Shown here: positions 20,921-30,312 of the stretch, one piece after another
Layout of the letters: each line of letters begins with the position of its first letter
Position numbering within the stretch: position 1 is the stretch's first letter
DNA from: Clostridia bacterium
Lineage (GTDB): Bacteria > Bacillota > Clostridia > Oscillospirales > Acutalibacteraceae
Reading direction: 5' to 3'
Assembly: GCA_024404115.1 (NCBI GenBank)
Contig: JAKSQM010000002.1
Coordinates: 227,104-291,103, forward strand
DNA length: 64,000 nucleotides
Made by a program: the position numbers and the translations under genes
The notes under the pieces: generated by a model
Told to the model about the DNA's origin: nothing
What the model saw: only the letters and a program-made list of their open reading frames with translations
Databases searched by the model: none

Positions 20921-22451
20921 TTGAATCAGCACTCCTTCCTTTTGTCATAAGTACACCGATTTCTTCTTTTGTTGTGTTTCGTGCGTCAACAATACCAGAA
21001 ATCTCGCCAGAGCTGATAACAACAATTCTGTCGCAAAGCTCAATAAGAACATCAAGGTCCTCACCAACGAAGATAACGGATGTTCCCTTTTCTTTCTGCT
21101 CGTTAAGCAGGCTATAAATCATATAAGATGAGTTGATGTCAAGACCACGAACAGGATATGCAACCATCAAAACCTTGGGATTGGCTTTAATCTCACGACC
21201 AACAAGAACTTTCTGAACGTTACCGCCTGAAAGACGGCGAACAGGAGTTTTGGCTGAGGGAGTAACAACCTCAAGCTCTTCAATGATTTCATTTGCAAGG
21301 TCTGTGGGAGCCTTTTTCTCAACAAAAACAGATTTGCCTTTTTTGTAGCTACGGAGAGTCATATTATCAATAATATCCATGTTAGCAACAAGACCCATGC
21401 CAAGTCTGTCTTCGGGAACGAAAGAAAGTCGGATACCCATTTCACGAATCTGAAGTGGAGTTTTATCACGAAGATTTTCTTTCTCGCCTGTTTCAGCGTT
21501 ATTATAAAGAATTGAACCGCTGCTCAGATGACGGAGGCCTGCGATTGATTCAAGAAGCTCACGCTGACCGCTGCCTGCGATACCAGCAATACCGAGAATT
21601 TCGCCTGACTTTGCAGTGAAATTAACATGGTTAAGGATGTTGACACCCTCACGGTTATTGTAGCTGATGTTTTCGATAATAAGGCGATCCTCTTTATTTT
21701 CAATATCTGCTCTTTCAATGTTAAGGTCAACCTTTTTGCCAACCATCATTTCAGTAAGGATTGATTCGTCAGCGTCGGCGGTGTTGATTGTGCCGATATA
21801 AACGCCTTTTCTGAGAACAGAAACTTTATCTGAAATTTCAAGAACTTCGTTAAGCTTATGAGTAATGATGATGATTGACTTGCCGTCTTTTTTCATATTA
21901 CGCATAACGTTGAAGAGCTTGCTTGTTTCGTGAGGTGTAAGAACGGCTGTTGGCTCGTCCAGAATAAGGATGTCTGCACCTCTGTAAAGAACTTTGATTA
22001 TTTCAACAGTCTGCTTTTCTGAAACAGACATTTCGTAAATCTTTTTATTAAGGTCAATCTCAAAGCCGTAAGCATCGCAGATTTTTTTAATCGCTTTTGC
22101 TGATTCCTTGAGGTTGTATCTGCCCTTTTCTTCAATGCCAAGAACGATATTCTCAACCGCTGAGAAAACATCAACAAGCTTGAAATGCTGATGAATCATA
22201 CCGATTCCGTGAGCAAAAGAATCTTTTGGGGATTTGATTACAACTTCTTCGCCATTGATAAAGATTTCACCGTGATCCGGGAAATAAATACCCGCAAGCA
22301 TATTCATGAGGGTAGTTTTTCCGCTTCCGTTTTCGCCGAGGATTGAGAGAATCTCGCCACGGTCAACAGTAAGTGAAACATCTTTGTTGGCAACAATACT
22401 ACCGAATGTTTTGGTAATATTTCTTAATTCGATTGCCGGTTTTAAAGCCAC
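20910..22451 (-). CDS. BMP-type nucleoside ABC importer, ATPase with two ABC domains
   Basis: A 513-residue tandem ATPase. Domain 1 (about 1-240) has GENGSGKTTLM, an EMSVSEKQTVEI signature and LILDEPTAVLTP. Domain 2 (about 255-510) has a degenerate P-loop GIAGSGQRELL, the signature LSGGNVQKV and VAYPVRGLD replacing the Walker B Asp-Glu. This asymmetric degeneration is typical of sugar/nucleoside importers of the RbsA/YufO type. The start codon is GTG (AAAGGAGGAAATAAA upstream). It drives uptake through the two permeases encoded downstream. Confidence 0.93.
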   Translation of the reverse strand: MALKPAIELRNITKTFGSIVANKDVSLTVDRGEILSILGENGSGKTTLMNMLAGIYFPDHGEIFINGEEVVIKSPKDSFAHGIGMIHQHFKLVDVFSAVENIVLGIEEKGRYNLKESAKAIKKICDAYGFEIDLNKKIYEMSVSEKQTVEIIKVLYRGADILILDEPTAVLTPHETSKLFNVMRNMKKDGKSIIIITHKLNEVLEISDKVSVLRKGVYIGTINTADADESILTEMMVGKKVDLNIERADIENKEDRLIIENISYNNREGVNILNHVNFTAKSGEILGIAGIAGSGQRELLESIAGLRHLSSGSILYNNAETGEKENLRDKTPLQIREMGIRLSFVPEDRLGMGLVANMDIIDNMTLRSYKKGKSVFVEKKAPTDLANEIIEELEVVTPSAKTPVRRLSGGNVQKVLVGREIKANPKVLMVAYPVRGLDINSSYMIYSLLNEQKEKGTSVIFVGEDLDVLIELCDRIVVISSGEISGIVDARNTTKEEIGVLMTKGRSADSNEK

Positions 22452-22534
22452 TTTATTTCCTCCTTTAAACGCATCGCTTTATTTTTCAAGGAAAGATTGA
22501 AAAATTCAAGCCTTCTTTCAAAAATAAAAACCAT

Positions 22535-22561
22535 ATAGGCGGAGTTTTTAGCTCCGCCTAT
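22535..22561 (-). terminator. Intra-operon hairpin between the binding protein and the ATPase
   Basis: A perfect 10-bp stem (ATAGGCGGAG/CTCCGCCTAT, 7-nt loop) on the minus strand is followed after four bases by TTTTTATTTT. No promoter is obvious between it and the ATPase start at 22451. It probably acts as a leaky terminator that raises the amount of binding protein over the membrane components. Confidence 0.65.
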
Positions 22562-22576
22562 GTTTTTAAAATGTGA

Positions 22577-23782
22577 TCAGAACTTTGTATTCAGAAGTGA
22601 GATACCATCAATCTTGAGGTCAAAGTAAGGTGCTGAACGGAATGAAGATTCCATAAACTGACCGTCTTTGATAACTTCTGTATCGGGTGTGTAGTCTGCA
22701 TCTGAATCAACGTCTGCCTTGTAGGACTCAACTTTCTTGCCATCAACTGTGATGTAGTTATCCTTAGCTGTGTCAAATACTTTAACTGTGCCAGCTTCGA
22801 TTTCTTTCTTAACTTCATCAATCTTAGCCTGTGTGTCTTTAGCAGCAGCCTGCTCGTTTACTTCTGTAAGAAGAACAGACTCTGTTGCAAGTGTGCCTGT
22901 CCAGTCAGCATCAATAGCCTTACCATCACGTGTGCACTCGATCATATATTTCATGTAAGGTGCCCAGTTGATTCTTGAAGATACGATGAATGTGTTGGGG
23001 CAAGCAACTGCTGTGCTGCCGTTGTAAGAAACATTGGGGATACCTGCTGTTTCGCAAGCTGTGGGAGCACCCATTGAGTCAGCGTGCTGGCTGATAAGGT
23101 CAACATTTCTGTTGATGAGTGTCTGAGCAGCTTCTTTTTCAGCTGTTTCATCATACCATGAACCTGTGAACTGAACGTCCATTACAACATCGGGGCAAAC
23201 AGATTTTGCGCCAAGATAGAATGATGTATAGCCTGAAATAACCTCTGCGTATGTGAAAGCGCCAACATAGCCCATCTTAGGAACATCGCCTTTAAGCTTG
23301 CCAGCCTCTTTAAGCTCATTGAGCTTCATACCTGCTGCAACGCCTGCAAGGTAACGACCTTCATAGATTGAAGCGAAGGCATTGTGGTAGTTTGCAAGAC
23401 CCTCTGTATGAGCCTTTGTACCAGTAGCATGGCAGAACTGAACATCAGGGAACTCCTTAGCTGCCTGAATCATGAAGTCCTCATGACCGAAGCTGTCAGC
23501 AAATACTGCTACGCAACCCTGGTCAACAAGGTCTGCAGCTGCATCATAGCAAGCTGAGCTTTCATCAATGTTTGTTTTGAAAACAGGTTCAGCACCGAGC
23601 TCTTCACAAGCTGCCTTTGCAGCTTCAAGGAAGTTCTTGTCGTAAGTTGAGTTTTCGTCGTGTAAGAAGATGAAACCAACTTTGAGAGCTTCTTTCTTTT
23701 CTCCGCCTGTCTTACCGCTGCAAGCTGCAAAAAGACCTGCAACAAGAACAACAGCGAGGAGAATGGCTAAAAATCTTTTCAT
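22577..23782 (-). CDS. BMP-family substrate-binding lipoprotein
   Basis: A 401-residue extracytoplasmic lipoprotein. The signal peptide ends in a lipobox with C21 (LFAACSGK), followed by the BMP-fold body: KVGFIFLHDENSTYDKNFLEAAK, ADLVDQGCVAVFADSFGHEDFM, YVGAFTYAEVISGYTSFYLGAKS and ISQHADSMGAPTACETAG. BmpA/PnrA-type proteins bind purine and pyrimidine nucleosides. The downstream ATPase and permeases, and the upstream xpt, make nucleosides or related purines the likely ligand. CGGAGG lies upstream of the ATG. Confidence 0.93.
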   Translation of the reverse strand: MKRFLAILLAVVLVAGLFAACSGKTGGEKKEALKVGFIFLHDENSTYDKNFLEAAKAACEELGAEPVFKTNIDESSACYDAAADLVDQGCVAVFADSFGHEDFMIQAAKEFPDVQFCHATGTKAHTEGLANYHNAFASIYEGRYLAGVAAGMKLNELKEAGKLKGDVPKMGYVGAFTYAEVISGYTSFYLGAKSVCPDVVMDVQFTGSWYDETAEKEAAQTLINRNVDLISQHADSMGAPTACETAGIPNVSYNGSTAVACPNTFIVSSRINWAPYMKYMIECTRDGKAIDADWTGTLATESVLLTEVNEQAAAKDTQAKIDEVKKEIEAGTVKVFDTAKDNYITVDGKKVESYKADVDSDADYTPDTEVIKDGQFMESSFRSAPYFDLKIDGISLLNTKF

Positions 23783-23835
23783 TTTTGTTTTCCTCCGATT
23801 TTTGTTTTTTTATTTGCAATAATTATTGCCTGAAA

Positions 23836-24411
23836 TTAGTTGCGGAAGGTGATACTTCCGTCATCAGACATTGAATCAATAATTGCAAGAGATTCAACTC
23901 TGATGCCTTTTGCTCTCAGTGCGTCGCCGCCGCCCTGATAGCCTTTTTCAATAACAGTGCCTGTGCCAACAACTGTTGCACCTGCCTGATTGACAATATC
24001 AATAAGTCCGTTAAGTGCCTCACCACGGGCAAGAAAATCATCAATAATAAGCACCTTATCCTCTGGGCTAAGATATTCTTTAGAAACAACAACAGTGTTT
24101 ACAGAACCATGTGTGAATGATGCAACCTGTGAAGAATAAACATTATCTGAAATATTCTTTGATTTTGATTTTTTAGCAAAAAGAAGCGGCACCTGGAAGT
24201 ATTTTGCAACAAAACAGGCTATTCCTATACCAGAAGCCTCAATTGTCAGCACCTTTGTTACTTCGCAGTTGCCGTATAATCTATGAAATTCTTTGCCTAT
24301 CTCGTCAATAAGCTGCACATCCATCTGATGATTTATAAAACCGTCCACCTTCAGAATATCACCCGGGAGCACCTTGCCGTCCTTTATAATCCTGTCGATT
24401 AGAAGTTTCAT
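23836..24411 (-). CDS. xpt: Xanthine phosphoribosyltransferase
   Basis: A 191-residue type I phosphoribosyltransferase that converts xanthine and PRPP to XMP in purine salvage. The PRPP-binding motif VLIIDDFLARGEALNG is at about residues 120-135, and KVLTIEASGIGIACFVAKYFQVPLLFAKK around 53-81 is characteristic of Xpt. It is the first gene of the operon, 53 nt before the BMP lipoprotein. Many Firmicute xpt genes sit behind a purine riboswitch; the 69 nt leader here is too short for one and shows no such structure. Confidence 0.95.
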   Translation of the reverse strand: MKLLIDRIIKDGKVLPGDILKVDGFINHQMDVQLIDEIGKEFHRLYGNCEVTKVLTIEASGIGIACFVAKYFQVPLLFAKKSKSKNISDNVYSSQVASFTHGSVNTVVVSKEYLSPEDKVLIIDDFLARGEALNGLIDIVNQAGATVVGTGTVIEKGYQGGGDALRAKGIRVESLAIIDSMSDDGSITFRN

Positions 24412-24448
24412 TTAATAAATCCCCCTCAGATGTTACTGAACGAGTATT

Positions 24449-24477
24449 ATTATACTATATATTGTAGATTATTGCAA
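24449..24477 (-). promoter_or_regulatory. Promoter of the xpt-nucleoside importer operon
   Basis: TTGCAA and a perfect TATAAT are separated by 17 nt on the minus strand, 37 nt before the xpt ATG. GAGGGGGA serves as ribosome site. The -35 lies directly after the stop of the upstream dockerin gene. Confidence 0.75.
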
Positions 24478-24481
24478 TAGA

Positions 24482-26212
24482 TTAAATAAAATAAATCTTC
24501 CAAAATGAATTAACAGAAAAAAACAATTTTAGAGCATTTTTAATAAAATCTATCAAAAGTTTCAAAATATTGGTGGTATTTTCAGTTTTAATTGCTTCTG
24601 AAATATCCTCCACAACAGGCTTTTCTGATGATTTATTAAGCGGTGTCTGGTCAATGAGAGAAATATATTCGTCATTTTCACCATCTGAAGTTATTGTCAT
24701 ATCAGCATTTTGACGAACCGACGCACGAAGCAAACCAGCGTTCTCAAGCAGGTACATATCGCTGTCTGTAATAGCTCCGTCCCTGTCTGCATCTGCCGCT
24801 TCAACGATAATTTTGTCTGTATTAGCGGGTGTGAGCATATCCCACAAAAATGCAAGAACCATAAAAGAATCCGCCCCGTCATAGAAGCCGTCATTGTTCA
24901 GATCGCCATAAAGAAGCGTTCTGTAAGACACAACAGGTGTGTCGCCATACATTACAGTTGCGTGAGTGCCAGTGCCCATAAATTCGTTATCGTAAGCGAG
25001 TGTGTAACCGCTCTGCAGGGTGAGATAATCTGACAAATCACGAAGTCCGCAGCGGATGCCTCTGATTATATAATCGTCGCCGATTTCTGCGCCGTTTTTG
25101 GCGGTTACAGGGTTGATTTTAGTTGTTGTTGCGCCCTTTTCAGTAATATTTGCCTTATACACTGCTGGAGCTGATTCGCTTTCAACTGACACAAATCCTG
25201 TGCCAGCAGGCAGATATATGTAATAATTCTTATCTGACGGATGCTCACCGCAGATTGAAACATCTTTGCCGTTGCCGTAAATTGTTTTTATATTGCTGAG
25301 TGCGGATGTATCAACTGTAACCGCATAGACCTTTTCGCCGTCAGAATTTACAGGAGCATCCGTTGTTTTAAGTCCACTGCCTGCGCCGATATTGGGAGCC
25401 CCGTTGCCAACTGCCTTAACTGAGCCACCGTTGATAACAATATTGCCCATTTCGCCATACCAGCCGCCGCCGATACCTGCAGCATCTTCGCCGCCGATTG
25501 CTGTAACTGTGCCGCCGTTGATTGTGATATTGCCGCCGTCTGAGCCATCACCGCCACCAATGCCAGCAGCATAGCTTCCGCCAAGAGCATAAACATTGCC
25601 GCCGTTGATTGTGATATTGCCGCCAGTGCCGCTGCTTCCGCCGCCGATACCTGCGCTTTCGTCAAGGCATTGCGCTTTGATTGTGCCAGAGTTGATAATT
25701 AAAGTTCCGTTTGACATTCCGTTGCCGCCGCCGATGCCTGCCTCCCCTGCACTTCTTGCCATGAGAGTTCCGTCGCCAGAAAGAATAACAGTGCTGTCCT
25801 CAGAAATTTCAAGACCTGCCCTTGCGCTGCCGCTTTTAAGCGAATTTTCACCAGTGAAGAAAATATCTGTTGTTGCGCCATTGCAAACTTCAAATGCACA
25901 GTCAAAATATCCCTCAACATTGATTTTAACATTTTTGAGGGTGATGAAGTTGCTGCCGCCCTCAACAACAACTGTGTTTGATGTGGCATTAGTGCCAGTC
26001 ATTGCAATACAATAGCCAGTTTTGTTGACAGCCGTAATTTTCTGACCGAAAAAGCCGTAGCCAGAAACATAGTTGTCGCCGATAGTTATATTGCCTTTAT
26101 CAATATAAAGGAATGTGAGGTCTGTGATTTCAACGGCAAATGCAGGAGAAACCAATGATAAAACAAGAATTAACGCTAAAAAAATAACTGAAAGCTTCTT
26201 TAAAATTTTCAT
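24482..26212 (-). CDS. Secreted beta-helix protein with dockerin-like domain
   Basis: A 576-residue exported protein. A signal peptide ends near AFA-VEITD. Residues about 30-290 form a repetitive domain in which ITINGGxVxAxGGxxAAGIGGG units recur five to six times, giving a predicted right-handed parallel beta-helix as in Clostridial carbohydrate-binding Cthe_2159-type proteins (family resemblance, not proven). A linker follows, then a dockerin-like pair of calcium loops (GDLNNDGFYDGAD and DADRDGAITDSDM, about 440-500). A 70-residue tail ends in an amphipathic/hydrophobic segment, unusual after a dockerin. The start at 26212 is set by AAAGGAG. Confidence 0.75.
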   Translation of the reverse strand: MKILKKLSVIFLALILVLSLVSPAFAVEITDLTFLYIDKGNITIGDNYVSGYGFFGQKITAVNKTGYCIAMTGTNATSNTVVVEGGSNFITLKNVKINVEGYFDCAFEVCNGATTDIFFTGENSLKSGSARAGLEISEDSTVILSGDGTLMARSAGEAGIGGGNGMSNGTLIINSGTIKAQCLDESAGIGGGSSGTGGNITINGGNVYALGGSYAAGIGGGDGSDGGNITINGGTVTAIGGEDAAGIGGGWYGEMGNIVINGGSVKAVGNGAPNIGAGSGLKTTDAPVNSDGEKVYAVTVDTSALSNIKTIYGNGKDVSICGEHPSDKNYYIYLPAGTGFVSVESESAPAVYKANITEKGATTTKINPVTAKNGAEIGDDYIIRGIRCGLRDLSDYLTLQSGYTLAYDNEFMGTGTHATVMYGDTPVVSYRTLLYGDLNNDGFYDGADSFMVLAFLWDMLTPANTDKIIVEAADADRDGAITDSDMYLLENAGLLRASVRQNADMTITSDGENDEYISLIDQTPLNKSSEKPVVEDISEAIKTENTTNILKLLIDFIKNALKLFFSVNSFWKIYFI

Positions 26213-26282
26213 AAAAGCACTCCTTTCAATAAAATTATAACAGTATAAACTCATTTTGTAAACGATAAATATATAGAAAAAT

Positions 26283-26307
26283 GCGGACTAACGCATGGCT
26301 AATCCGC
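26283..26307 (-). terminator. Terminator after the lipase-like gene
   Basis: GCGGATTA pairs with TAGTCCGC (one G-T wobble) on the minus strand, followed by ATTTTTCTATAT. It closes the long hprK-to-lipase gene string. Confidence 0.7.
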
Positions 26308-26314
26308 AAAAAAA

Positions 26315-27892
26315 TCAAAGTGAAACAACAATTTCATAAACTGCGTTCATCATTTTTTCGAAAAGAGAAAATACAGTTTCAAGAATGTTTGTTATAAGTG
26401 AGAAATAGTCAAAAGGCTCTTTGTAATCACTGTTTATGGGTTTGAGTGTGTTATCGTCATAATTAAAAATCATAAACTGCGAATAGTTTGCGTTATCAAA
26501 AACTGTAAGCTGAGTTTCAGAATCTGCAAGCCAGAAAAGGAAATCGGTGGTTTCACCAACATTGTAGTCAACATGAGCCTGATCTTTAATAAACCATGTG
26601 CTGTCGGGGTACATACAGGTTGAAGCATCCACAACATTATCTGCTGAAAGGTGGTTATGACCGTCCTCAACAGCCTGTTTGTAGTCTGCGGGCAAAGTGC
26701 AATCCATATCTGCACACACTGCGCCTGCGGAAGCGTACTTAACATCAATAAGCAGGTCATTGTTTAAATCAGAGCTTGGAGAAACAGGAAGAGCCTGCAT
26801 ATTATACTGACATACAACATAAACGCCAGTGCCGTCTGCCATGGCTTTATCAAGAATATCCTTGGTTTTTAGCTGAACATTGTAGATATATTCGTCGCAT
26901 CTTTTGATAAGGTTAGCATTTTTATCGCTGTCAAGCATATATGCCTTTGATGCTTCGTATTCGTCAGCTGTTACGAGGTCAAGGATACCAGGCATTTTGC
27001 CGAAAACATCCTTTAAAAGAATGTCATAAATATCGTCGGTGTATGTATCAATTATGCCGTTTGCCCAGTTAACAAGTGTGTCTGCAAGACCTACCTTATC
27101 AACTGCATACATAAGAGCTTTAAAGAGGAACTCTTTTAAATCGCCCTTGCCGAGATTGACAACACGGCGGATAAGTGCGCCTTTTTCAAGGTAAAGCTCA
27201 CCCTGATACATTTCACCAACAGCGGTTACACCCTGAAAAGCTGTTGAAAGGAGCATAAAATTCTTGATAGAATTATGACCGTATTTATAAAGATAAGACA
27301 TTGAAACAACACCGCCCATGCTGCAGCAGGCAAGGTTGACTTTATCACAGCCTTTATCTTTTTTGATGGATTCAATCAGCTCATTAAGCTGGTCTGCGTG
27401 GCAGAGAGGGTCAAGTCGCCAGTCATAATTGAAGAAATAGACATTCTCTGCGCCATATTTCTGAACAGCGGCATTGAGAATACCCTGCTCGTCCTTTGTT
27501 TCGCCCTCATAAACCCACTGATTATCTGCCATAGATGACATAAATGTGGGTGTTGCGATGTTGTAAATTGAATCGCCATTATCGTCGCATTTCAGTTCTT
27601 CAAACATCTTGTCAACAGCGGTGAGAAGTCCTTTTGTGAAATCTGCCTTGTTGCCGTTAAGTGCAAGCATTGCAAGTGGCTTTACAAGTTCTTTGCCGAG
27701 GGTTAAAAATGAATCGCCTGAAAGTCCCCATACTTTCTTTTCGTTTTCGGTGCCGTAATCCTTATAAAGGGGCAAAACATCCATACCAGAAACAAGCACG
27801 AAAGGTGTTGTTTCTTTTTTGGAAGCGTATGCAGGAACGCACACTGAAACGAGCAGAACTAAAACGAGAATCGCTGAAAGAATCTTTTTCAA
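26315..27892 (-). CDS. Secreted lipase-like alpha/beta hydrolase
   Basis: A 525-residue exported protein with a Sec signal (KKILSAILVLVLLVSVCVPAYA). It resembles LCAT/PGAP1-type alpha/beta hydrolases: a YFFNYDWRLDP segment comes before the nucleophile elbow. The elbow reads A-C-C-S191-M-G-G, so the first Gly of G-x-S-x-G is Cys. A late AHVDY may supply the histidine. The C-terminus is hydrophobic (residues about 495-525), a possible membrane contact. The start codon is TTG, two bases after the pcrA stop, with the ribosome site AAGGAGG inside pcrA. The substrate is unknown. Confidence 0.75.
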   Translation of the reverse strand: MKKILSAILVLVLLVSVCVPAYASKKETTPFVLVSGMDVLPLYKDYGTENEKKVWGLSGDSFLTLGKELVKPLAMLALNGNKADFTKGLLTAVDKMFEELKCDDNGDSIYNIATPTFMSSMADNQWVYEGETKDEQGILNAAVQKYGAENVYFFNYDWRLDPLCHADQLNELIESIKKDKGCDKVNLACCSMGGVVSMSYLYKYGHNSIKNFMLLSTAFQGVTAVGEMYQGELYLEKGALIRRVVNLGKGDLKEFLFKALMYAVDKVGLADTLVNWANGIIDTYTDDIYDILLKDVFGKMPGILDLVTADEYEASKAYMLDSDKNANLIKRCDEYIYNVQLKTKDILDKAMADGTGVYVVCQYNMQALPVSPSSDLNNDLLIDVKYASAGAVCADMDCTLPADYKQAVEDGHNHLSADNVVDASTCMYPDSTWFIKDQAHVDYNVGETTDFLFWLADSETQLTVFDNANYSQFMIFNYDDNTLKPINSDYKEPFDYFSLITNILETVFSLFEKMMNAVYEIVVSL

Positions 27893-27894
27893 AA

Positions 27895-30294
27895 TTATTC
27901 CTCCTTAGTGAGCTTGGCGAAGTTTGCCATAAGCTTTTTGGTGCCTGCTTTATCAAAAGCAATTTCAAGAAGTGTATCGTTAGCAACAGGCTGAACCTTT
28001 AAAATAACACCTGTGCCAAAGATTTTGTGCTTAACAGTATCGCCAACAGAATATGAAACAGAGGGAGCTGATTTTGGCTTCTGCGCTGTGGCAGGCTTTG
28101 AAAATCCTCTGTTGATTTTGTTGCGTGAATAGTAGCTGTCCATGGGGCTGTCCACTGCAAAATCAGAAGTGCGTGATTTACTTTCAACTCTGCCAGATGC
28201 AAGTGATGTTACACCTGTATGCTCCACAAGCTCGTCAGGGATTTCTTTTAAAAATCTCGATGGAGCGTTATGTGATGTTGAGCCGAAAAGAAGCCTTGTG
28301 CGTGCATATGTCATAAACAGCTGCTTTTTAGCTCTTGTGATGCCAACATAAGCAAGTCTGCGCTCTTCCTCAACATCAGCAGGGTTATAAACTGACTGAA
28401 TACCGGGGAAAATGCCCTCTTCCATACCAGGGATGAAAACAATCGGGAATTCAAGTCCCTTTGCAGAGTGAAGCGTCATCATTGTAACAGTTTCGTTGCT
28501 TGCGTTGTAGTTATCAATATCTGTCATAAGGGCGATGTCTTCAAGGAAGCCGTTAAGGTCGCCATCCTCATTTTCCTGCTGATACCTTAAAAGGTTGTTT
28601 TTAAGCTCGGCAAGGTTGCCCATTCTGTCTTCATATGTTTCTTTATCGAGTGAGAGTGCAGTGTAATATCCGCTCTTTTTAAGTATTGTTTCAAGGAGCT
28701 GGTCAAGTGCAAGGCTCTCTGCATCATCCTGTATTTCTTTAATGAACGCTGCAAACTCAAGCATCTTTTTAGAGGCTCTTGAAAGTGCTGGGTATTCGTC
28801 TGCATGAGCGATAACATCAAAAAGAGTTGTGCCCATACCTGCCGCAATCTCTGCCGCATTGTTAAGGGAGGTTTCGCCTATTCCCCTCTTTGGCTCGTTG
28901 ATGATTCTGCGCAAACGCACCTCGTCATTCACATTGTTAATAACAGTGAGATATGCCAGTGCATCTTTAACTTCTTTTCGTTCATAGAATCGAAGTCCGC
29001 CAATGATTCTGTAAGGAACACCTGATCTGATGAACGCATTTTCAATGTTATTTGACTGAGCGTTCATTCTGTAAAGAACTGCAACATCATTCCAGCTTTT
29101 ACCCTTTGCAACCTCGGCTGAAACGGCATCTGCAATATACTTTGCCTCGTCATTTTCATCGTATGATACATTTACTGTGATTTTATCGCCTGTGCCGTTG
29201 GAAGTCCAGAGGTTTTTGCCTTTTCTCTGAACATTGTGTGCAATAACTGCGTTGGCGGCATCAAGGATATTCTGTGTTGAGCGGTAATTCTGCTCAAGGC
29301 GGATAACCTTTGCGTTAGTGTACTGATCCTCAAAAGAGAGAATATTCTCAATTGTAGCACCTCTGAAGCGGTAAATACTCTGGTCATCATCACCAACAAC
29401 GCAGATATTCTGATATTTGCCTGCAAGGAGAGTTGTGAGCCTGTACTGGGCGTGGTTAGTGTCCTGATACTCGTCCACCATTACATATCTGAATTTGTTC
29501 TGATAATATTTTCTGACTTCCTCGTTATTTTCAAGGAGCTTAACGGTGTTATAGATAATATCATCGAAGTCCATTGCATCAGCAGTTTTGAGAAGCTTCT
29601 GATAGCGTTCATAGGCTTCACCGATTTTTTTCATTCTGAAATCGTTGCCTGCCTGCTGGAGGTATTCTTCGGGGGAAATCATCTGATCCTTTGCGTTGCT
29701 GACCTCTTTAAGAATAACCTTGTGAGAGAGCATTTTATCGTCAATTGAAAGGAGCTTTTGCACCTGCTTCATAACACGCTTTGAATCGTCTGTGTCATAA
29801 ATAGTGAAGTGGCTTGAATAGCCAAGGCTGTCGCCATACCGTCTTAAAATTCGAGCGCATGATGAATGGAAAGTGCTTGCCCAGATGTCCATTGCGGCAT
29901 CACCGAGCATTTTTGAAAGACGCTCTTTAAGCTCTGTTGCCGCTTTGTTTGTGAATGTGATTGCAAGAATTTCCCACGGTCTTGCAGGTCTGACGCAAAG
30001 CAAATCGTAAACATCAAAAAGGTCAACTGTGTCATCCTGCAAATATTCACGCATAAGCGCAACATCTGTTTCGGTTGGCTCAAAATCACACTCATCTGAA
30101 TAATAAGCCGAGCCATATTTTATTAAGTTTGCAATTCGGTTAACAAGAACCGTAGTTTTTCCGCTGCCTGCACCTGCAAGAAGCAGCAAGGGGCCTTCTG
30201 TTGTGAAAATAGCCTCTTGCTGCTTGTCGTTCATCTTTTGAAAATCTTTTGCAATTATGCGGCGGCGAAGTTCAAGGAATTCGTCTTTTAACAT
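27895..30294 (-). CDS. pcrA: UvrD/PcrA-type DNA helicase
   Basis: A 799-residue superfamily 1 3'-5' helicase for repair and for removing RecA or replication blocks. Motifs are in order: Walker A AGAGSGKT (40-47), ILAITFTNKAA, VDEYQDTNHAQY, GDDDQSIYRFRGA, LEQNYRS, TMMTLHSAKGLEFP and VGITRAKKQL. The C-terminal Tudor-like domain has VGDTVKHKIFGTG. About 42 residues (acidic, YYSDECDFEPTETD...) are inserted between motif I and motif Ia relative to Bacillus PcrA. The length is slightly above usual. The gene starts 18 nt after pfkA. Confidence 0.95.
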   Translation of the reverse strand: MLKDEFLELRRRIIAKDFQKMNDKQQEAIFTTEGPLLLLAGAGSGKTTVLVNRIANLIKYGSAYYSDECDFEPTETDVALMREYLQDDTVDLFDVYDLLCVRPARPWEILAITFTNKAATELKERLSKMLGDAAMDIWASTFHSSCARILRRYGDSLGYSSHFTIYDTDDSKRVMKQVQKLLSIDDKMLSHKVILKEVSNAKDQMISPEEYLQQAGNDFRMKKIGEAYERYQKLLKTADAMDFDDIIYNTVKLLENNEEVRKYYQNKFRYVMVDEYQDTNHAQYRLTTLLAGKYQNICVVGDDDQSIYRFRGATIENILSFEDQYTNAKVIRLEQNYRSTQNILDAANAVIAHNVQRKGKNLWTSNGTGDKITVNVSYDENDEAKYIADAVSAEVAKGKSWNDVAVLYRMNAQSNNIENAFIRSGVPYRIIGGLRFYERKEVKDALAYLTVINNVNDEVRLRRIINEPKRGIGETSLNNAAEIAAGMGTTLFDVIAHADEYPALSRASKKMLEFAAFIKEIQDDAESLALDQLLETILKKSGYYTALSLDKETYEDRMGNLAELKNNLLRYQQENEDGDLNGFLEDIALMTDIDNYNASNETVTMMTLHSAKGLEFPIVFIPGMEEGIFPGIQSVYNPADVEEERRLAYVGITRAKKQLFMTYARTRLLFGSTSHNAPSRFLKEIPDELVEHTGVTSLASGRVESKSRTSDFAVDSPMDSYYSRNKINRGFSKPATAQKPKSAPSVSYSVGDTVKHKIFGTGVILKVQPVANDTLLEIAFDKAGTKKLMANFAKLTKEE

Positions 30295-30312
30295 AATTTT
30301 ACCTTCAAAGAA

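Noticed and set aside
24412-24480. Purine riboswitch upstream of xpt
   Set aside because: The region to the promoter is too short and lacks the conserved three-way-junction sequence elements.
25348-25665. Opposite- and same-strand ORFs over the beta-helix repeats
   Set aside because: They are out-of-frame shadows caused by the GGC/GCC-rich repeats of the secreted beta-helix gene.
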